Source of the DNA: Enterobacter asburiae
GTDB taxonomy: Bacteria; Pseudomonadota; Gammaproteobacteria; Enterobacterales; Enterobacteriaceae
NCBI RefSeq assembly: GCF_021440515.1
Contig: NZ_JAKCMV010000043.1
Coordinates: 18,140-82,139 of the forward strand
Length of the DNA stretch: 64,000 nt
Direction of reading: 5' to 3'
Below the pieces are notes generated by a model that made no database searches, had not been told where the DNA came from, and worked only from the letters and a program-made list of their open reading frames with translations. The position numbers were made by a program, and so were the translations under genes. Positions 25,051-34,885 of this stretch are shown here, piece after piece. Position 1 is the stretch's first letter. Every line of letters starts with the position of its first letter.

Positions 25051-25882
25051 AGGCCTCCAGCTGGCGGGTCATCGCCCCGCGCCGCCACACCAGCCAGGTG
25101 GTCAGCCAGCGCCAGTTTTCCGCCAGCGGCCAGGCGGCGACCTGGTGGTGTCCCGGCATACTTTCCAGCATCGAGCGGGGCATCAGCGCAATGCCTGCCC
25201 CCGCGATAACGCAGGCCAGCATCCCGTGATAGGACTCCATCTCGTGAATACGCCCCGGCGTGGCGCGGTCGGCGTGAAACCAGCTTTCCAGATGGCGGCG
25301 GTACGAACAGTTGGCGCGAAAGGCGTACACGTCGCTGCCGCTGATCTCCGTCGCGCGGTTCACCTCCGGGTGACCGGCGGCGGCAACCAGCATCATCTCT
25401 TCCCGGTAAACCGGCATCCCTTCCAGCTCCGGGTGCGATAGCGGCCCGTCGACAAAGGCGGCGCTGAGCGTACCTTCCAGCACGCCGTCGATTATCGTCC
25501 CGGACGGCCCGGTCGACAGGGCAAACTGAATGCGCGGGTAGCGCTGGTTAAACTGCGCCAGGCTTTCCGGAATGCGCACCGCGGCGGTACTCTCCAGCGC
25601 CCCCAGCGCAAACAGCCCCTGCGGCTCGTCACCGGCGACCACCATGCGCGCTTCGTCCACCAGCGCCAGGATCTGCCTGCTGTAGCGCAGGAAGTTATGC
25701 CCGGCGGGGGACAGGCGCAGCCGCTGGTTCTCGCGAATAAACAGCTCGACGCCCAGATCCGCCTCCAGCTGACGAATACGGGTGGTGAGATTCGACGGCA
25801 CCCGATGCACCTTCTGCGCCGCCTGGGTGATGCTCCCGGTTTGGGCGACGGCGTTAAACATTTCAAGCTGAGTTAAATCCAT
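25004..25882 (-). CDS. ptrR: PtrR (YneJ), LysR-type regulator
   Basis: A 292-residue LysR regulator with an N-terminal winged helix ([61 protein letters not shown]) and a periplasmic-binding-like effector domain (about 90-290). It is divergent from sad exactly as yneJ/ptrR is from yneI/sad in E. coli, where PtrR represses sad in response to putrescine metabolism. The orthology call rests on sequence resemblance plus that synteny. Confidence 0.9.
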   Translation of the reverse strand: MDLTQLEMFNAVAQTGSITQAAQKVHRVPSNLTTRIRQLEADLGVELFIRENQRLRLSPAGHNFLRYSRQILALVDEARMVVAGDEPQGLFALGALESTAAVRIPESLAQFNQRYPRIQFALSTGPSGTIIDGVLEGTLSAAFVDGPLSHPELEGMPVYREEMMLVAAAGHPEVNRATEISGSDVYAFRANCSYRRHLESWFHADRATPGRIHEMESYHGMLACVIAGAGIALMPRSMLESMPGHHQVAAWPLAENWRWLTTWLVWRRGAMTRQLEAFIALLNERQPPAPSP

Positions 25883-25981
25883 ACCATTCTCGATTCGTGA
25901 ACAAGGTGGTCATTATTATTCATTTTTAAGAAATAGCAGAGTCGGTCACAATGAATCAACCGTTACCGCATGGAGAACATC

Positions 25982-27370
25982 ATGACTTACTCACCTGCAA
26001 CACATGCCCTGTCCATTAATCCCGCTACCGGGGAAACCCTTAATGCCTACCCATGGGCAACCGCTGGCGACGTCGATCGCGCCATTGCCCAGGCCGATGC
26101 CGGGTATCGCGCGTGGCGCAAAGAGAGCGTCGAATTCCGGGCGCAGAAGCTGCGCGATCTGGGCGCGGCGCTGCGCCATCGCGCGGAAGAGATGGCGCAG
26201 ATGATGTCCCGTGAGATGGGCAAGCCGATTGCCCAGGCGCGGGGCGAAGTGGCTAAATCCACTCACCTCTGCGACTGGTATGCCGAACACGGCCCGTCAA
26301 TGCTCAACGCCGAGCCAACCCAGGTCGAGAATAACAATGCGGTGATTGAATACCGTCCGCTTGGGCCTATCCTTGCGGTAATGCCGTGGAACTTCCCGCT
26401 GTGGCAGGTACTGCGCGGCGCGGTACCGATTCTGCTCGCCGGTAACAGCTACCTGCTGAAACACGCGCCGAACGTCCTCGGCTCGGCGTCGCTGATTGCG
26501 CAGATCTTTGCCGACGCGCGCTTCCCGCAGGGGGTGTTTGGCTGGGTCAATGCCACCAACGAGGGCGTGAGCCAGGCGATTAACGATCGTCGTATCGCGG
26601 CAATTACCGTCACCGGCAGCGTGCGCGCCGGGGCGGCGATTGGTGCCCAGGCGGGGGCGGCGCTGAAAAAATGCGTGCTGGAGCTTGGGGGTTCCGATCC
26701 CTTTATCGTGCTCAATGATGCCGACCTGGATCTGGCCGTGAAAGCCGCCGTCGCCGGGCGCTATCAGAATACCGGGCAGGTCTGCGCCGCCGCGAAGCGC
26801 TTTATCGTTGAAGAGGGGATCGCAGAGCGCTTTACGCAACGTTTTGTCGAGGCGACGGCAGCGCTGAAGATGGGCGCGCCGGAGAGTGAAGAGACCTATA
26901 TCGGCCCGATGGCGCGTTTTGACCTGCGCGACGAGCTGCATCAGCAGGTGCAGGCGACCCTGGCCGAAGGGGCGACGCTGCTGCTGGGCGGCGAGAAGCT
27001 TGCCGGGGAGGGCAACTACTACGCGCCGACGGTGCTGGGCAATGTCACCCCGGAGATGACCGCGTTTCGTCAGGAGCTGTTTGGCCCGGTCGCGGCGATT
27101 ACCGTGGCGAAGGATGCCGACCATGCGCTGCATCTGGCGAACGACAGCGATTTTGGCCTGTCGGCAACGGTCTTTACCGCCAGCGAAGCCAGGGCGGCGA
27201 TGTTCTCCCGCGAGCTGGAGTGCGGCGGGGTGTTTATCAATGGCTACAGCGCCAGCGATGCCCGCGTGGCGTTCGGCGGCGTGAAGAAGAGCGGTTTTGG
27301 CCGTGAGCTTTCCCACTTTGGTTTGCACGAGTTCTGTAACGTGCAGACGGTGTGGAAGGATCGCCTGTAG
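25982..27370 (+). CDS. sad: Sad, succinate-semialdehyde dehydrogenase
   Basis: A 462-residue aldehyde dehydrogenase matching E. coli Sad/YneI. Cys268 (NTGQVCAAAK) is the catalytic nucleophile and Glu234 (LELGG) the general base. It oxidises succinate semialdehyde with NAD(P)+, completing GABA and putrescine breakdown. The ATG at 25982 follows GGAGA and gives the expected MTYSPATHALSINPATGE; the in-frame ATG at 25970 is too close to that site. Unlike E. coli, a chemoreceptor gene separates it from glsB. Confidence 0.95.
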   Translation: MTYSPATHALSINPATGETLNAYPWATAGDVDRAIAQADAGYRAWRKESVEFRAQKLRDLGAALRHRAEEMAQMMSREMGKPIAQARGEVAKSTHLCDWYAEHGPSMLNAEPTQVENNNAVIEYRPLGPILAVMPWNFPLWQVLRGAVPILLAGNSYLLKHAPNVLGSASLIAQIFADARFPQGVFGWVNATNEGVSQAINDRRIAAITVTGSVRAGAAIGAQAGAALKKCVLELGGSDPFIVLNDADLDLAVKAAVAGRYQNTGQVCAAAKRFIVEEGIAERFTQRFVEATAALKMGAPESEETYIGPMARFDLRDELHQQVQATLAEGATLLLGGEKLAGEGNYYAPTVLGNVTPEMTAFRQELFGPVAAITVAKDADHALHLANDSDFGLSATVFTASEARAAMFSRELECGGVFINGYSASDARVAFGGVKKSGFGRELSHFGLHEFCNVQTVWKDRL

Positions 27371-27464
27371 TTCACGCCTGGCGCTGTCATGATATTGCAA
27401 TGGTTCTGTCATTTTCGTTTCGTAGACTCGCTCGCGTCTAACGCATTGTTTACAGAAGAAAATT

Positions 27465-29054
27465 ATGAACCTAACGCAAATTTTTCGCCGTATTGCGCAG
27501 CGCATCATGCCCCGTCAGTTTGGCCTGCTGGCGGGGATTTTTTGTATTATCGGGCTGTTCTCCGCGCTACAGCTCTCCTCGTCATTTCTGCTGACCGCCT
27601 CCCTGCGGGAAGCACAGCGTAACGAACGCCATAACCAGCTGGCCTATCAGCAGCAGGGGAAGCTGGATCAGGCTCGCGTTTCGCTGCTGGCAGCAAGCGA
27701 TCTGCTTAACCGCGCGGGCGTCTGGTTTATGCAGGATAAAGAGACCGGCTCCGAAGGCAGCTGGCACAGCCTGATGGATGAAGCGCAGCAGGCGCTGGCG
27801 GCTTCTCAGCAGGCATGGAACGCCTGGCTTGCGCTCAATCCGCCGAAGGATGAGGCGCTGGTCAACAGCTACCAGCTTTTCTTCAGCGCCATTAAGGAGC
27901 AGACGGAAGGGCTGGTGAAAACCCACTCCATCGACAGCTTCTTTGCCGTACCCGCCCAGGCGTTTCAGACCGACTTCAACGATAACTATGCCCGCTATCA
28001 GCAGACGAGCGAGCAGCAGGCCGTAGAGGGGAGACAGTCGTTGATGGAGCGCCTGTCGGGGCTGCAAACCCTGTTCCTGTTTGCGCCGCTGGTGCTGCTG
28101 GCGATTGCCGTACTGGTCTGGTTTGGCATGGTGAAGTGGGTGATCGCCCCGCTGCGTCGGCTGATTGGCCATATCGACAGGCTGGCGGCAGGGGATCTCT
28201 CAGCCCCACCGCCGGACGTGAAGCGCTTTAACCGGGAAATTAACCAGCTTGGCGACAGCATTTCAACCATGCAGGGCGGGTTGCAGCAGCTGGTGTCGCA
28301 GGTCCACGACGCCACCGCCTCGATGGTTGAGAACATTGGCGCGCTGGCGCAGGGGAATCAAAGGCTGTATCAACAGTCGATTCGCCAGGCGAAAGAGCTT
28401 GAGGACGTCACCGCCCATATCGCCACGCTGGAAACGCACGTTGAGGGCAATACCGGATATGCGACGCTTGCCCGCTCGCGGGCGGACGAAGCGCGGCAGG
28501 CGGCGGAGGGGGGCGACCAGATGATGACCACCGTGAACGCCTCGATGCAGGCGATCGTCGAGCGATCGTCCGAAATGCGCGGGATCGTATCCATGATCGA
28601 CAACGTGGCGTTCCAGACCAACATTCTGGCGCTCAACGCGGCCATCGAAGCGGCCCATGCGGGTAATCAGGGGCGCGGTTTTGCGGTGGTGGCCCGGGAA
28701 GTGGGGTTACTCGCCCGTAAAAGCAGCCACTCGACGCAAACCATTCAGCAGCTGATTAATCACTCGTTGCAGGGGATTGACGAGGGCTCCAGAGCGGTGA
28801 ATCGTTTAGAGGATAATTTGCAGCAGGTTACCGGGCTGGTGGGCACGCTGAGCAGCCTGCTGAATGATATCTCTGTTGCCACCCTGAGCCAGGGGGAGAG
28901 CATTCATCTGATGACCCGTCAGCTTCACGCCCTGAACCAGGTGTCGCGGCAGACGGATGCGCTGGTGTCCGGCGCGTCGCAGGCCTCGGAGCGGCTGCAT
29001 CAGGAGTCCGATCTGCTGCTTCAGGCCGTGTCCCGATTTCGTCTTCCCGCCTGA
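27465..29054 (+). CDS. Methyl-accepting chemotaxis protein
   Basis: A 529-residue transmembrane chemoreceptor: TM1 (about 19-43), a periplasmic helical sensor (about 45-200), TM2 (about 203-226), a HAMP domain (IAPLRRLIGHIDRLAAGDLS) and a signalling hairpin with the conserved tip [39 protein letters not shown]. It ends SRFRLPA with no C-terminal NWETF-type pentapeptide, so it would rely on other receptors for methylation enzymes. The ligand is unknown; position inside the sad-glsB block suggests an amino-acid or amine signal, as inference only. Confidence 0.92.
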   Translation: MNLTQIFRRIAQRIMPRQFGLLAGIFCIIGLFSALQLSSSFLLTASLREAQRNERHNQLAYQQQGKLDQARVSLLAASDLLNRAGVWFMQDKETGSEGSWHSLMDEAQQALAASQQAWNAWLALNPPKDEALVNSYQLFFSAIKEQTEGLVKTHSIDSFFAVPAQAFQTDFNDNYARYQQTSEQQAVEGRQSLMERLSGLQTLFLFAPLVLLAIAVLVWFGMVKWVIAPLRRLIGHIDRLAAGDLSAPPPDVKRFNREINQLGDSISTMQGGLQQLVSQVHDATASMVENIGALAQGNQRLYQQSIRQAKELEDVTAHIATLETHVEGNTGYATLARSRADEARQAAEGGDQMMTTVNASMQAIVERSSEMRGIVSMIDNVAFQTNILALNAAIEAAHAGNQGRGFAVVAREVGLLARKSSHSTQTIQQLINHSLQGIDEGSRAVNRLEDNLQQVTGLVGTLSSLLNDISVATLSQGESIHLMTRQLHALNQVSRQTDALVSGASQASERLHQESDLLLQAVSRFRLPA

Positions 29055-29116
29055 CGTGATACATAAGCCTCTGTTATACTCGCAGCCCGTTTTAGCCTGA
29101 GGGCAAGGAGCAAAGT

Positions 29117-30043
29117 GTGGCTGCGGTCATCCATAATGAGATGCTGGACGAGATTCTGGCGCAGGTACGTCCATTACTGGGACAGGGGAAGGTTGCCGAC
29201 TACATTCCGGCGCTGGCGTCGGTAAGCGGCAACAAGCTTGGTATTGCGATTTGCACGGTAGACGGGCAGCGCTTTCAGGCCGGGGACGCGGGCGAGCGCT
29301 TCTCGATTCAGTCCATCTCCAAGGTGCTGAGCCTGGTGGCCGCTATGCGTCAGTACGAGGAACAGGAGATCTGGCAGCGCGTGGGTAAAGATCCCTCCGG
29401 CCAGCCGTTTAACTCGCTGCTTCAGCTTGAGATTGAACAGGGTAAACCGCGTAACCCCTTTATCAACGCCGGGGCGCTGGTGGTGTGCGATATGCTGCAA
29501 AGCCGCCTGAGCGCGCCGCGTCAGCGGATGCTGGAAATTGTGCGTCAGCTTAGCGGCGTGCATGACATCGCCTACGATCCGGTTGTCGCCCGCTCGGAGT
29601 TCGAGCACTCGGCGCGCAACGCGGCGATCGCCTGGCTGATGAAATCCTTCGGTAATTTCCATAACGACGTTGCCACCGTGCTGCAAAATTACTTCCACTA
29701 CTGCGCGCTGAAAATGAGCTGCGTCGAGCTGGCGCAGACCTTTTTGTTCCTCGCGCACCAGGGCGTTGCGCCGCACCTGTCTGAAGAGGTGGTGTCCCCG
29801 ATGCAGGCGCGGCAGATTAACGCCCTGATGGCGACCAGCGGGATGTATCAAAATGCCGGGGAGTTCGCCTGGCGCGTGGGTCTGCCGGCAAAATCCGGCG
29901 TCGGCGGTGGGGTGGTCGCCATTGTGCCGCACGAGATGGCGATCGCCGTCTGGAGCCCGGAGCTGGACGAGACCGGGAATTCACTGGCGGGTGTGGCGGC
30001 GCTGGAGCGGCTTACCCAACGACTTGGACGCTCGGTCTACTGA
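29117..30043 (+). CDS. glsB: GlsB (YneH), glutaminase 2, GTG start
   Basis: A 308-residue glutaminase matching E. coli GlsB, which hydrolyses glutamine to glutamate and ammonia. The serine-lysine catalytic pair lies at Ser66 and Lys69 ([12 protein letters not shown]), with [11 protein letters not shown] and [32 protein letters not shown] also conserved. The start is GTG at 29117 after AAGGAG. Its stop overlaps the yneG start by one base, implying coupled translation. Confidence 0.95.
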   Translation: MAAVIHNEMLDEILAQVRPLLGQGKVADYIPALASVSGNKLGIAICTVDGQRFQAGDAGERFSIQSISKVLSLVAAMRQYEEQEIWQRVGKDPSGQPFNSLLQLEIEQGKPRNPFINAGALVVCDMLQSRLSAPRQRMLEIVRQLSGVHDIAYDPVVARSEFEHSARNAAIAWLMKSFGNFHNDVATVLQNYFHYCALKMSCVELAQTFLFLAHQGVAPHLSEEVVSPMQARQINALMATSGMYQNAGEFAWRVGLPAKSGVGGGVVAIVPHEMAIAVWSPELDETGNSLAGVAALERLTQRLGRSVY

Positions 30044-30405
30044 TGTCTTCGCTCGATGCGTTATTTTCCCGCCTGGCGCGTTCAACCTTCCGCTCGCGCT
30101 TTCGTTTAGGCCCAAAAGAGCGGCAGTACTGCTGGGATAAAGGAGCCGAAACCATTGACCAGCACGCCGCCGATTTCATTGCCAGGCGACTCGCCCCCGC
30201 GCACCCGGTCAACGACGGGAAGCAGACGCCCATGCGCGGCCATCCGGTATTTATCGCCCAGCACGCCACGGCGACCTGCTGTCGGGGATGTCTGGCGAAG
30301 TGGCACAATATCCCGCAAGGTGTAACACTGGATGACAGGCAGCAAAATTATATCGTCAGCGTGATACATCACTGGCTGGTGTTGCAGATGAACGGCCAAA
30401 ATTGA
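30043..30405 (+). CDS. yneG: YneG, DUF4186 protein
   Basis: A 120-residue cytoplasmic protein of family DUF4186, corresponding to E. coli YneG (FRSRFRLGPKERQYCWDKGAETIDQHAADFIARRLAP, MRGHPVFIAQHATATCCRGCLAKWHNIP). The His and Cys set (HPVFIAQHATATCC..C) suggests a metal site. Function unknown. It starts inside the glsB stop codon and so belongs to the same transcript. Confidence 0.88.
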   Translation: MSSLDALFSRLARSTFRSRFRLGPKERQYCWDKGAETIDQHAADFIARRLAPAHPVNDGKQTPMRGHPVFIAQHATATCCRGCLAKWHNIPQGVTLDDRQQNYIVSVIHHWLVLQMNGQN

Positions 30406-30512
30406 CGGATTATTATCCTGCTGTATTTGTGTTATAGATGCATGGCTGATATTCCGGTACATGCTGACACCCGCAAATAATTGCGATAAGCGATTATATG
30501 GATTGATATTTA

Positions 30513-31958
30513 ATGCCTGCTGCTCTCTCATCGTTCACGATTTTCCAGCCAGAAAATCCCCTGCGTAACGCGCTGGGGATCTTTATTCTCACCACCCTGT
30601 TTTATTTTATTGGTGCGGAACTGCGGCTGGTGGAAGCCTTATCTCTCTTCTGGCCGCTGAATGGCGTGATGGCGGGCGTGTTTGCGCGTTATGCGTACCT
30701 TAACCGCCTGCGCTACTACGCGGTGTCTTATGTGGCGATGCTGCTTTACGATGCGGTGACAACCAGCTGGGGCGTGGCCTCGCTGGTCATCAACCTGTCG
30801 AATATGGTCTTTATCGTCACCGTGGCGCTGCTGGTGGTGCGCGATAAACGGCTCCTGAAGGGCAGACCGGATCCGATTAACGCGCTGCGGCTGTTCAACT
30901 ACTGTCTGGTGGCCGCCGTGCTGTGTGCGCTGCTGGGGGCGTTTGGCTCGGTGGGCATTGACAGTCAGACCTTCTGGCCGCTGTTTGCCGACTGGTTTAG
31001 CGAGCAGTTTTCCACCGGGGTGCTGATTGTGCCGTGCATGTTGACGGTCAAAATGCCGGGTAACGAAACCCTGGAGCGTCTGCGCCTCGACAAGATGCTG
31101 CCGGTACTGGCGCTGATCGTGTCCGTCGGGGCATCGGTGGTGATTGGCGGAGCCGGGAGCCTTGCCTTCCCGCTGCCTGCGCTGATCTGGTGTGCCGTGC
31201 GCTATTCGCTGCCCGCCACCTGTCTGCTGACCTTTGTCACCGGGGCGGTGGAGATTGTTCTGGTGGCGAACTCCATTATTAATATTGCCGTTGCCGCACC
31301 GCTTTCCACGCCGATGATGTTTTCCGCGCGTCTGGGGATCGCCACGATGGCGATTTGTCCGGTGATGGTCTCCGTGAGCGTCGCGGCGATCAACTCCCTG
31401 ATTAAGCAGGTCTCCCTGCGTGCCGATTTCGACTTCCTGACCCACGTCTACTCCCGTTCCGGGCTGTACGAGGCGCTTAAGCAGGAAGAGGGGCATCGTC
31501 ATTCGCGCTTCCTGACGGTGATGCTGCTCGATATCGATTACTTCAAAAGCATTAACGATAACTACGGTCACGAGTGTGGCGACAAAGTTCTCGCCACCTT
31601 TGCTCAACAGGTGCGAAACGTCGTTGGCGAAGACGGACTGGTTGCGCGCATGGGCGGGGAGGAGTTTGCCGTAGTGGTTAACGCCGGCGATTCGCATCAG
31701 GGCTTTGAGCTGGCGGAGCGGATCCGCACGTCGATCGCCAGCCACCCGTTCGTCTGGCGCGATCGAACCCTGTTCCTGACGGTCAGTATTGGTCTGGGAA
31801 GCGGTAAGGCAGAATCCAGGCAGTTGACCGAGGTCTTTAACAGGCTGATGGCCGAAGCCGACGACTATCTGTATCGTTCGAAAAAAGCAGGTCGAAATCG
31901 TACGACGGCCCGTCTGGCAGACGATTTACTGGTGGCAGAACCCGAACGCGGGGCTTAA
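30513..31958 (+). CDS. dgcF: DgcF (YneF), MASE1-GGDEF diguanylate cyclase
   Basis: A 481-residue membrane enzyme: a MASE1-type sensor of about eight helices (residues 20-300) and a C-terminal GGDEF domain with the active-site signature GGEEF at 381-385 and metal-binding LLDIDYFKSINDNYGH. It makes cyclic di-GMP. The residues normally forming the RxxD inhibitory site are absent (EDG-type sequence), so product feedback may be lacking. Orthology to E. coli YneF/DgcF follows from sequence and from its place after yneG. First of three consecutive cyclases. Confidence 0.9.
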   Translation: MPAALSSFTIFQPENPLRNALGIFILTTLFYFIGAELRLVEALSLFWPLNGVMAGVFARYAYLNRLRYYAVSYVAMLLYDAVTTSWGVASLVINLSNMVFIVTVALLVVRDKRLLKGRPDPINALRLFNYCLVAAVLCALLGAFGSVGIDSQTFWPLFADWFSEQFSTGVLIVPCMLTVKMPGNETLERLRLDKMLPVLALIVSVGASVVIGGAGSLAFPLPALIWCAVRYSLPATCLLTFVTGAVEIVLVANSIINIAVAAPLSTPMMFSARLGIATMAICPVMVSVSVAAINSLIKQVSLRADFDFLTHVYSRSGLYEALKQEEGHRHSRFLTVMLLDIDYFKSINDNYGHECGDKVLATFAQQVRNVVGEDGLVARMGGEEFAVVVNAGDSHQGFELAERIRTSIASHPFVWRDRTLFLTVSIGLGSGKAESRQLTEVFNRLMAEADDYLYRSKKAGRNRTTARLADDLLVAEPERGA

Positions 31959-32084
31959 CAGGTGTAAGCGTAACCACTCAAGGAAGAATGCACCCTCAAT
32001 GTGATGGTTTCGTTAATAAATTGCTTGCTACACATTTTTAAGCTCAATAAGATACCGCAAGAAACATTTCGGAAAAATCTTAGC

Positions 32085-33140
32085 ATGAACGGAACTGACT
32101 CACTCAGTAAACAGGCTCGCTTACCAGGAAGTCGGTTCGTCAAACGTATGTACCTGATGCGTATTCTGGGTACGTTTCTCTGCTTTATTCCCATTCTCTC
32201 CGTTCTGATTGAACATCAGCGTTCCGACTGGCTGATGGTTTTGCTGGCGGTAAACGCCTTTGTCTGGCCTACCTTTGCCTGGCTTCGGGCGCGCAGCTCC
32301 GCCATACCGCTGGCGACAGAGCATCGAAATCTGGTCATTGACGCCGGGGCCGGGGGCTTCTGGATAGCGATGATGGCGGCCAGTCCGCTGCCGTCGGTGA
32401 CGATCGCCGCGATCCTGCTTGCCGACCGGCTGGCGGCAGGCGGCGTTGTCCTGATGAGAAAGGCGGCCATCACCATGCTGGTGGTGTTTCTCGCCACCTG
32501 GCTGACGCAGGGGATGGCGGTGGATCTGTTTGTCTCCCAGCGCACCATGTTTGCCACGCTGCCGCTGGTGGCGATTTATATCATTGCCCTGAGCGTGTTG
32601 ACCGACAGCATTGCGCTTCGCCTGCGGGTCAAAAGTCGCGAGCTTGAACGTATTGCGATGATGGATCCGCTGCTGGATATTGCTAACCGGCGTCTGCTCG
32701 AAAAGCGTATCGATCATGAACTGAAAAAGCTGCGCCTCTCGCGTCGTGAATCGGCGCTGATGTTTATCGATATCGATAATTTTAAAGAGGTAAACGATCG
32801 GTTCGGGCACAAGGTGGGGGATGCGATGCTGGCAACCGTGTCGCAAATCCTGCATCTTGCGACGCGGCCGACCGATACCCCCGCGCGGCTTGGCGGCGAC
32901 GAGTTTGTGATCCTGCTTCCCGAAACCACGCTCGACGAGGCCCACATCGTCGCCACCCGCATAATGGACGCCACGGCGGTGATGAAAGATGTGGCCCAGG
33001 AGGCCGTTCACTGTACGCTCAGTATCGGGATTGCCTGCGCCACCCGCGAGATGGAAAACGTCACCGACTGGCTACAGGCGGCGGATAACGCGCTTTACCG
33101 GGCTAAGCGTGAGGGCAAGAACAGGATCTTCGCACACTGA
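32085..33140 (+). CDS. MASE2-GGDEF diguanylate cyclase (DgcC/AdrA-like)
   Basis: A 351-residue membrane enzyme with a MASE2-like sensor (about 20-180; RFVKRMYLMRILGTFLCFIPILSVLIEHQ ... AFVWPTFAWLRARSS) and a GGDEF domain (GGDEF at 270-274, preceded by the RxxD inhibitory site RPTD at 261-264, and FIDIDNFKEVNDRFGH). It resembles E. coli DgcC but is diverged, so no symbol is given. The ATG at 32085 is preferred because MASE2 starts nearby; 32001 and 32004 are possible alternatives. Second of three cyclases. Confidence 0.85.
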   Translation: MNGTDSLSKQARLPGSRFVKRMYLMRILGTFLCFIPILSVLIEHQRSDWLMVLLAVNAFVWPTFAWLRARSSAIPLATEHRNLVIDAGAGGFWIAMMAASPLPSVTIAAILLADRLAAGGVVLMRKAAITMLVVFLATWLTQGMAVDLFVSQRTMFATLPLVAIYIIALSVLTDSIALRLRVKSRELERIAMMDPLLDIANRRLLEKRIDHELKKLRLSRRESALMFIDIDNFKEVNDRFGHKVGDAMLATVSQILHLATRPTDTPARLGGDEFVILLPETTLDEAHIVATRIMDATAVMKDVAQEAVHCTLSIGIACATREMENVTDWLQAADNALYRAKREGKNRIFAH

Positions 33141-33192
33141 CAATGTCTCTGTTTAGGCTACGCTTTTAAGAAACCCCGCGTCAGGAGACAGC

Positions 33193-34158
33193 ATGAAAGC
33201 ACCTGAATTCCCTGCAAACGAACTGGAACGCCTGAATTCTCTGCGAGAGTCCGGTTTGCTCGACATCGACGGTTCCGCGGCGTTTGACCGGCTGACCCGC
33301 CTGGCAAAACGTTTTTTTAAGGTGCCGCTGGTGATGGTCAACGTGCTGGACGAGCATGAACTTTTCGCTAAATCGATCGACGGTGAGGCCAGTCCCACCT
33401 ATCCACGCAATATCTCGTTCTGCGGCCACACCATTTTGCAGTCTACGCCGCTGGTGATTTCCGATACCCGTCAGGACGCGCGTTTTGTCGATAACCCGCT
33501 GGTTATCGGACAGAAGGGCATCCGTTTTTATGCCGGTATGCCGCTGCGTTTACGCGACGGCGCAAGCGTGGGTTCGCTGTGTATTATCGATTATGCCCCG
33601 CGCGAGTTTTCAGAAGCGGATCTGGCGGTGTTAGCCGATCTCGGTGCGCTGGTGGAGGATGAATTTGCCGCCGTCAGCGCCGCCACCACCGACGATCTGA
33701 CGGGCCTCTTTAACCGTCGCGGGTTTAACCAGTTTGTGAACTTTGCGCTTTCCGTTGCCCGCCGCCGGGCCGAGCCGCTGACGCTTGGCTGGATCGATCT
33801 CGACAAGTTTAAGCAGATAAACGACCGGTTCGGCCATGAAGAGGGCGATAAGGCTCTTAAAACGATGGCTGACCTGATGCGCGGCTCGTTCCGCGAGGCG
33901 GATCTGCTGGTGCGTTTCGGCGGGGATGAGTTTGCGGTGCTGTTCGCCGACACGGACGAGCAGGGCGCGTGGATTGCCATGCAGTATCTGGTGGAGCAGG
34001 TCGCGGCGTATAACGCGCGCAACCTTCATCCCTGGTCGCTGGCCTTCTCCTGGGGCGTCAGCGAGTTCGATCACGCCAGCAATGACCAGCAGCAGTGGCT
34101 GAAAGAGGCCGACGAGAGGATGTATGACATGAAGCGCCAGCACGGCCTGGCACGTTGA
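33193..34158 (+). CDS. GAF-GGDEF diguanylate cyclase
   Basis: A 321-residue soluble enzyme: a GAF sensor (about 15-160; AFDRLTRLAKRFFKVPLVMVNVLDEHELFAKS, SFCGHTILQSTPLVISDTRQDARFVDNPLV) and a C-terminal GGDEF domain (RFGGDEF at 243-247 after RxxD site READ at 234-237; WIDLDKFKQINDRFGHEEGD). It is cytoplasmic and probably senses a small ligand or redox state. An AGGAG ribosome site precedes the ATG. Third of three consecutive cyclases of different sensor classes. Confidence 0.88.
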   Translation: MKAPEFPANELERLNSLRESGLLDIDGSAAFDRLTRLAKRFFKVPLVMVNVLDEHELFAKSIDGEASPTYPRNISFCGHTILQSTPLVISDTRQDARFVDNPLVIGQKGIRFYAGMPLRLRDGASVGSLCIIDYAPREFSEADLAVLADLGALVEDEFAAVSAATTDDLTGLFNRRGFNQFVNFALSVARRRAEPLTLGWIDLDKFKQINDRFGHEEGDKALKTMADLMRGSFREADLLVRFGGDEFAVLFADTDEQGAWIAMQYLVEQVAAYNARNLHPWSLAFSWGVSEFDHASNDQQQWLKEADERMYDMKRQHGLAR

Positions 34159-34240
34159 CATAGCAAAATCCTATCACCACGGTGATTGCGTTAAATAATT
34201 GTTAAATGCAAAGTGAGGGTACTCTATACAAGGACATCCC

Positions 34241-34768
34241 ATGACAACCTCACTTCATCTGCAAACTCTCTCCCGGGAAGCTATTCTGACGCACGTTGAC
34301 GCGCTTTCCGACATCCTCGAAAACTGCGTAAACGGCGGCGCGTCCGTCAGCTTTATGCTCCCTTTCAGCCATGAAAAAGCCCGTGCGTTCTGGCTCAGCG
34401 TCGCCGACAGCGTGGGGCGCCAGGAGCGCACCGTGCTGGCCTGCGCCGACGAGCAGGGGGAACTTATCGGTACGGTACAGCTCATCACCGACCAGCCGGA
34501 AAACCAGCCGCACCGTGCGGACGTCGCCAAGCTTCTGGTGCATGAGAAAGCGCGACGCAAAGGCGCAGCGATGGCGCTGATGGAAGCGCTGGAAGGGGAA
34601 GCCCGGAAACAGGGCAAATCGGTGCTGGTTCTGGATACCGCGACCGGCAGCGGCGCGGAGGTGTTTTATCAGCGCGCGGGCTGGCAAAAAGCCGGGGAGA
34701 TCCCGCGCTACGCCCTGATGCCCGAGGGCGCGCTAACGGCCACCTCGTTGTTCTATAAGTTCTTGTGA
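34241..34768 (+). CDS. GNAT-family acetyltransferase
   Basis: A 175-residue GNAT protein. Acetyl-CoA motif A is VAKLLVHEKARRKGAAMALMEALEGEARKQGKS, followed by VLDTATGSGAEVFYQRAGWQKAGEIPRYALMPEG, resembling antibiotic- or amine-acetylating family members. Substrate unknown. It has its own ribosome site (CAAGGAC) and lies between the cyclase cluster and uxaB. Confidence 0.87.
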   Translation: MTTSLHLQTLSREAILTHVDALSDILENCVNGGASVSFMLPFSHEKARAFWLSVADSVGRQERTVLACADEQGELIGTVQLITDQPENQPHRADVAKLLVHEKARRKGAAMALMEALEGEARKQGKSVLVLDTATGSGAEVFYQRAGWQKAGEIPRYALMPEGALTATSLFYKFL

Positions 34769-34885
34769 TTTTTTTTCACAATGACGTTATGAATTGATCA
34801 AAACAGGGGTCCTGGTCGAAAAGTTTTGGTAAGTTATTACACCAATCTTATCAGGCTGTATGACTAATCAAAAAAGGACCCCAAT

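Noticed and set aside
26297..27508. 403-codon open frame antisense to sad
   Set aside because: It mirrors the sad gene and has no recognisable domain or ribosome site.
30639..31745. 368-codon frame antisense to dgcF
   Set aside because: It is a shadow of the diguanylate cyclase gene; composition (many His and Gln) is typical of such antisense frames.
34818..34850. ExuR/UxuR operator before uxaB (TTGGT ... ACCAA)
   Set aside because: The two half-sites are ten bases apart instead of two as in the consensus I know. It may be chance.
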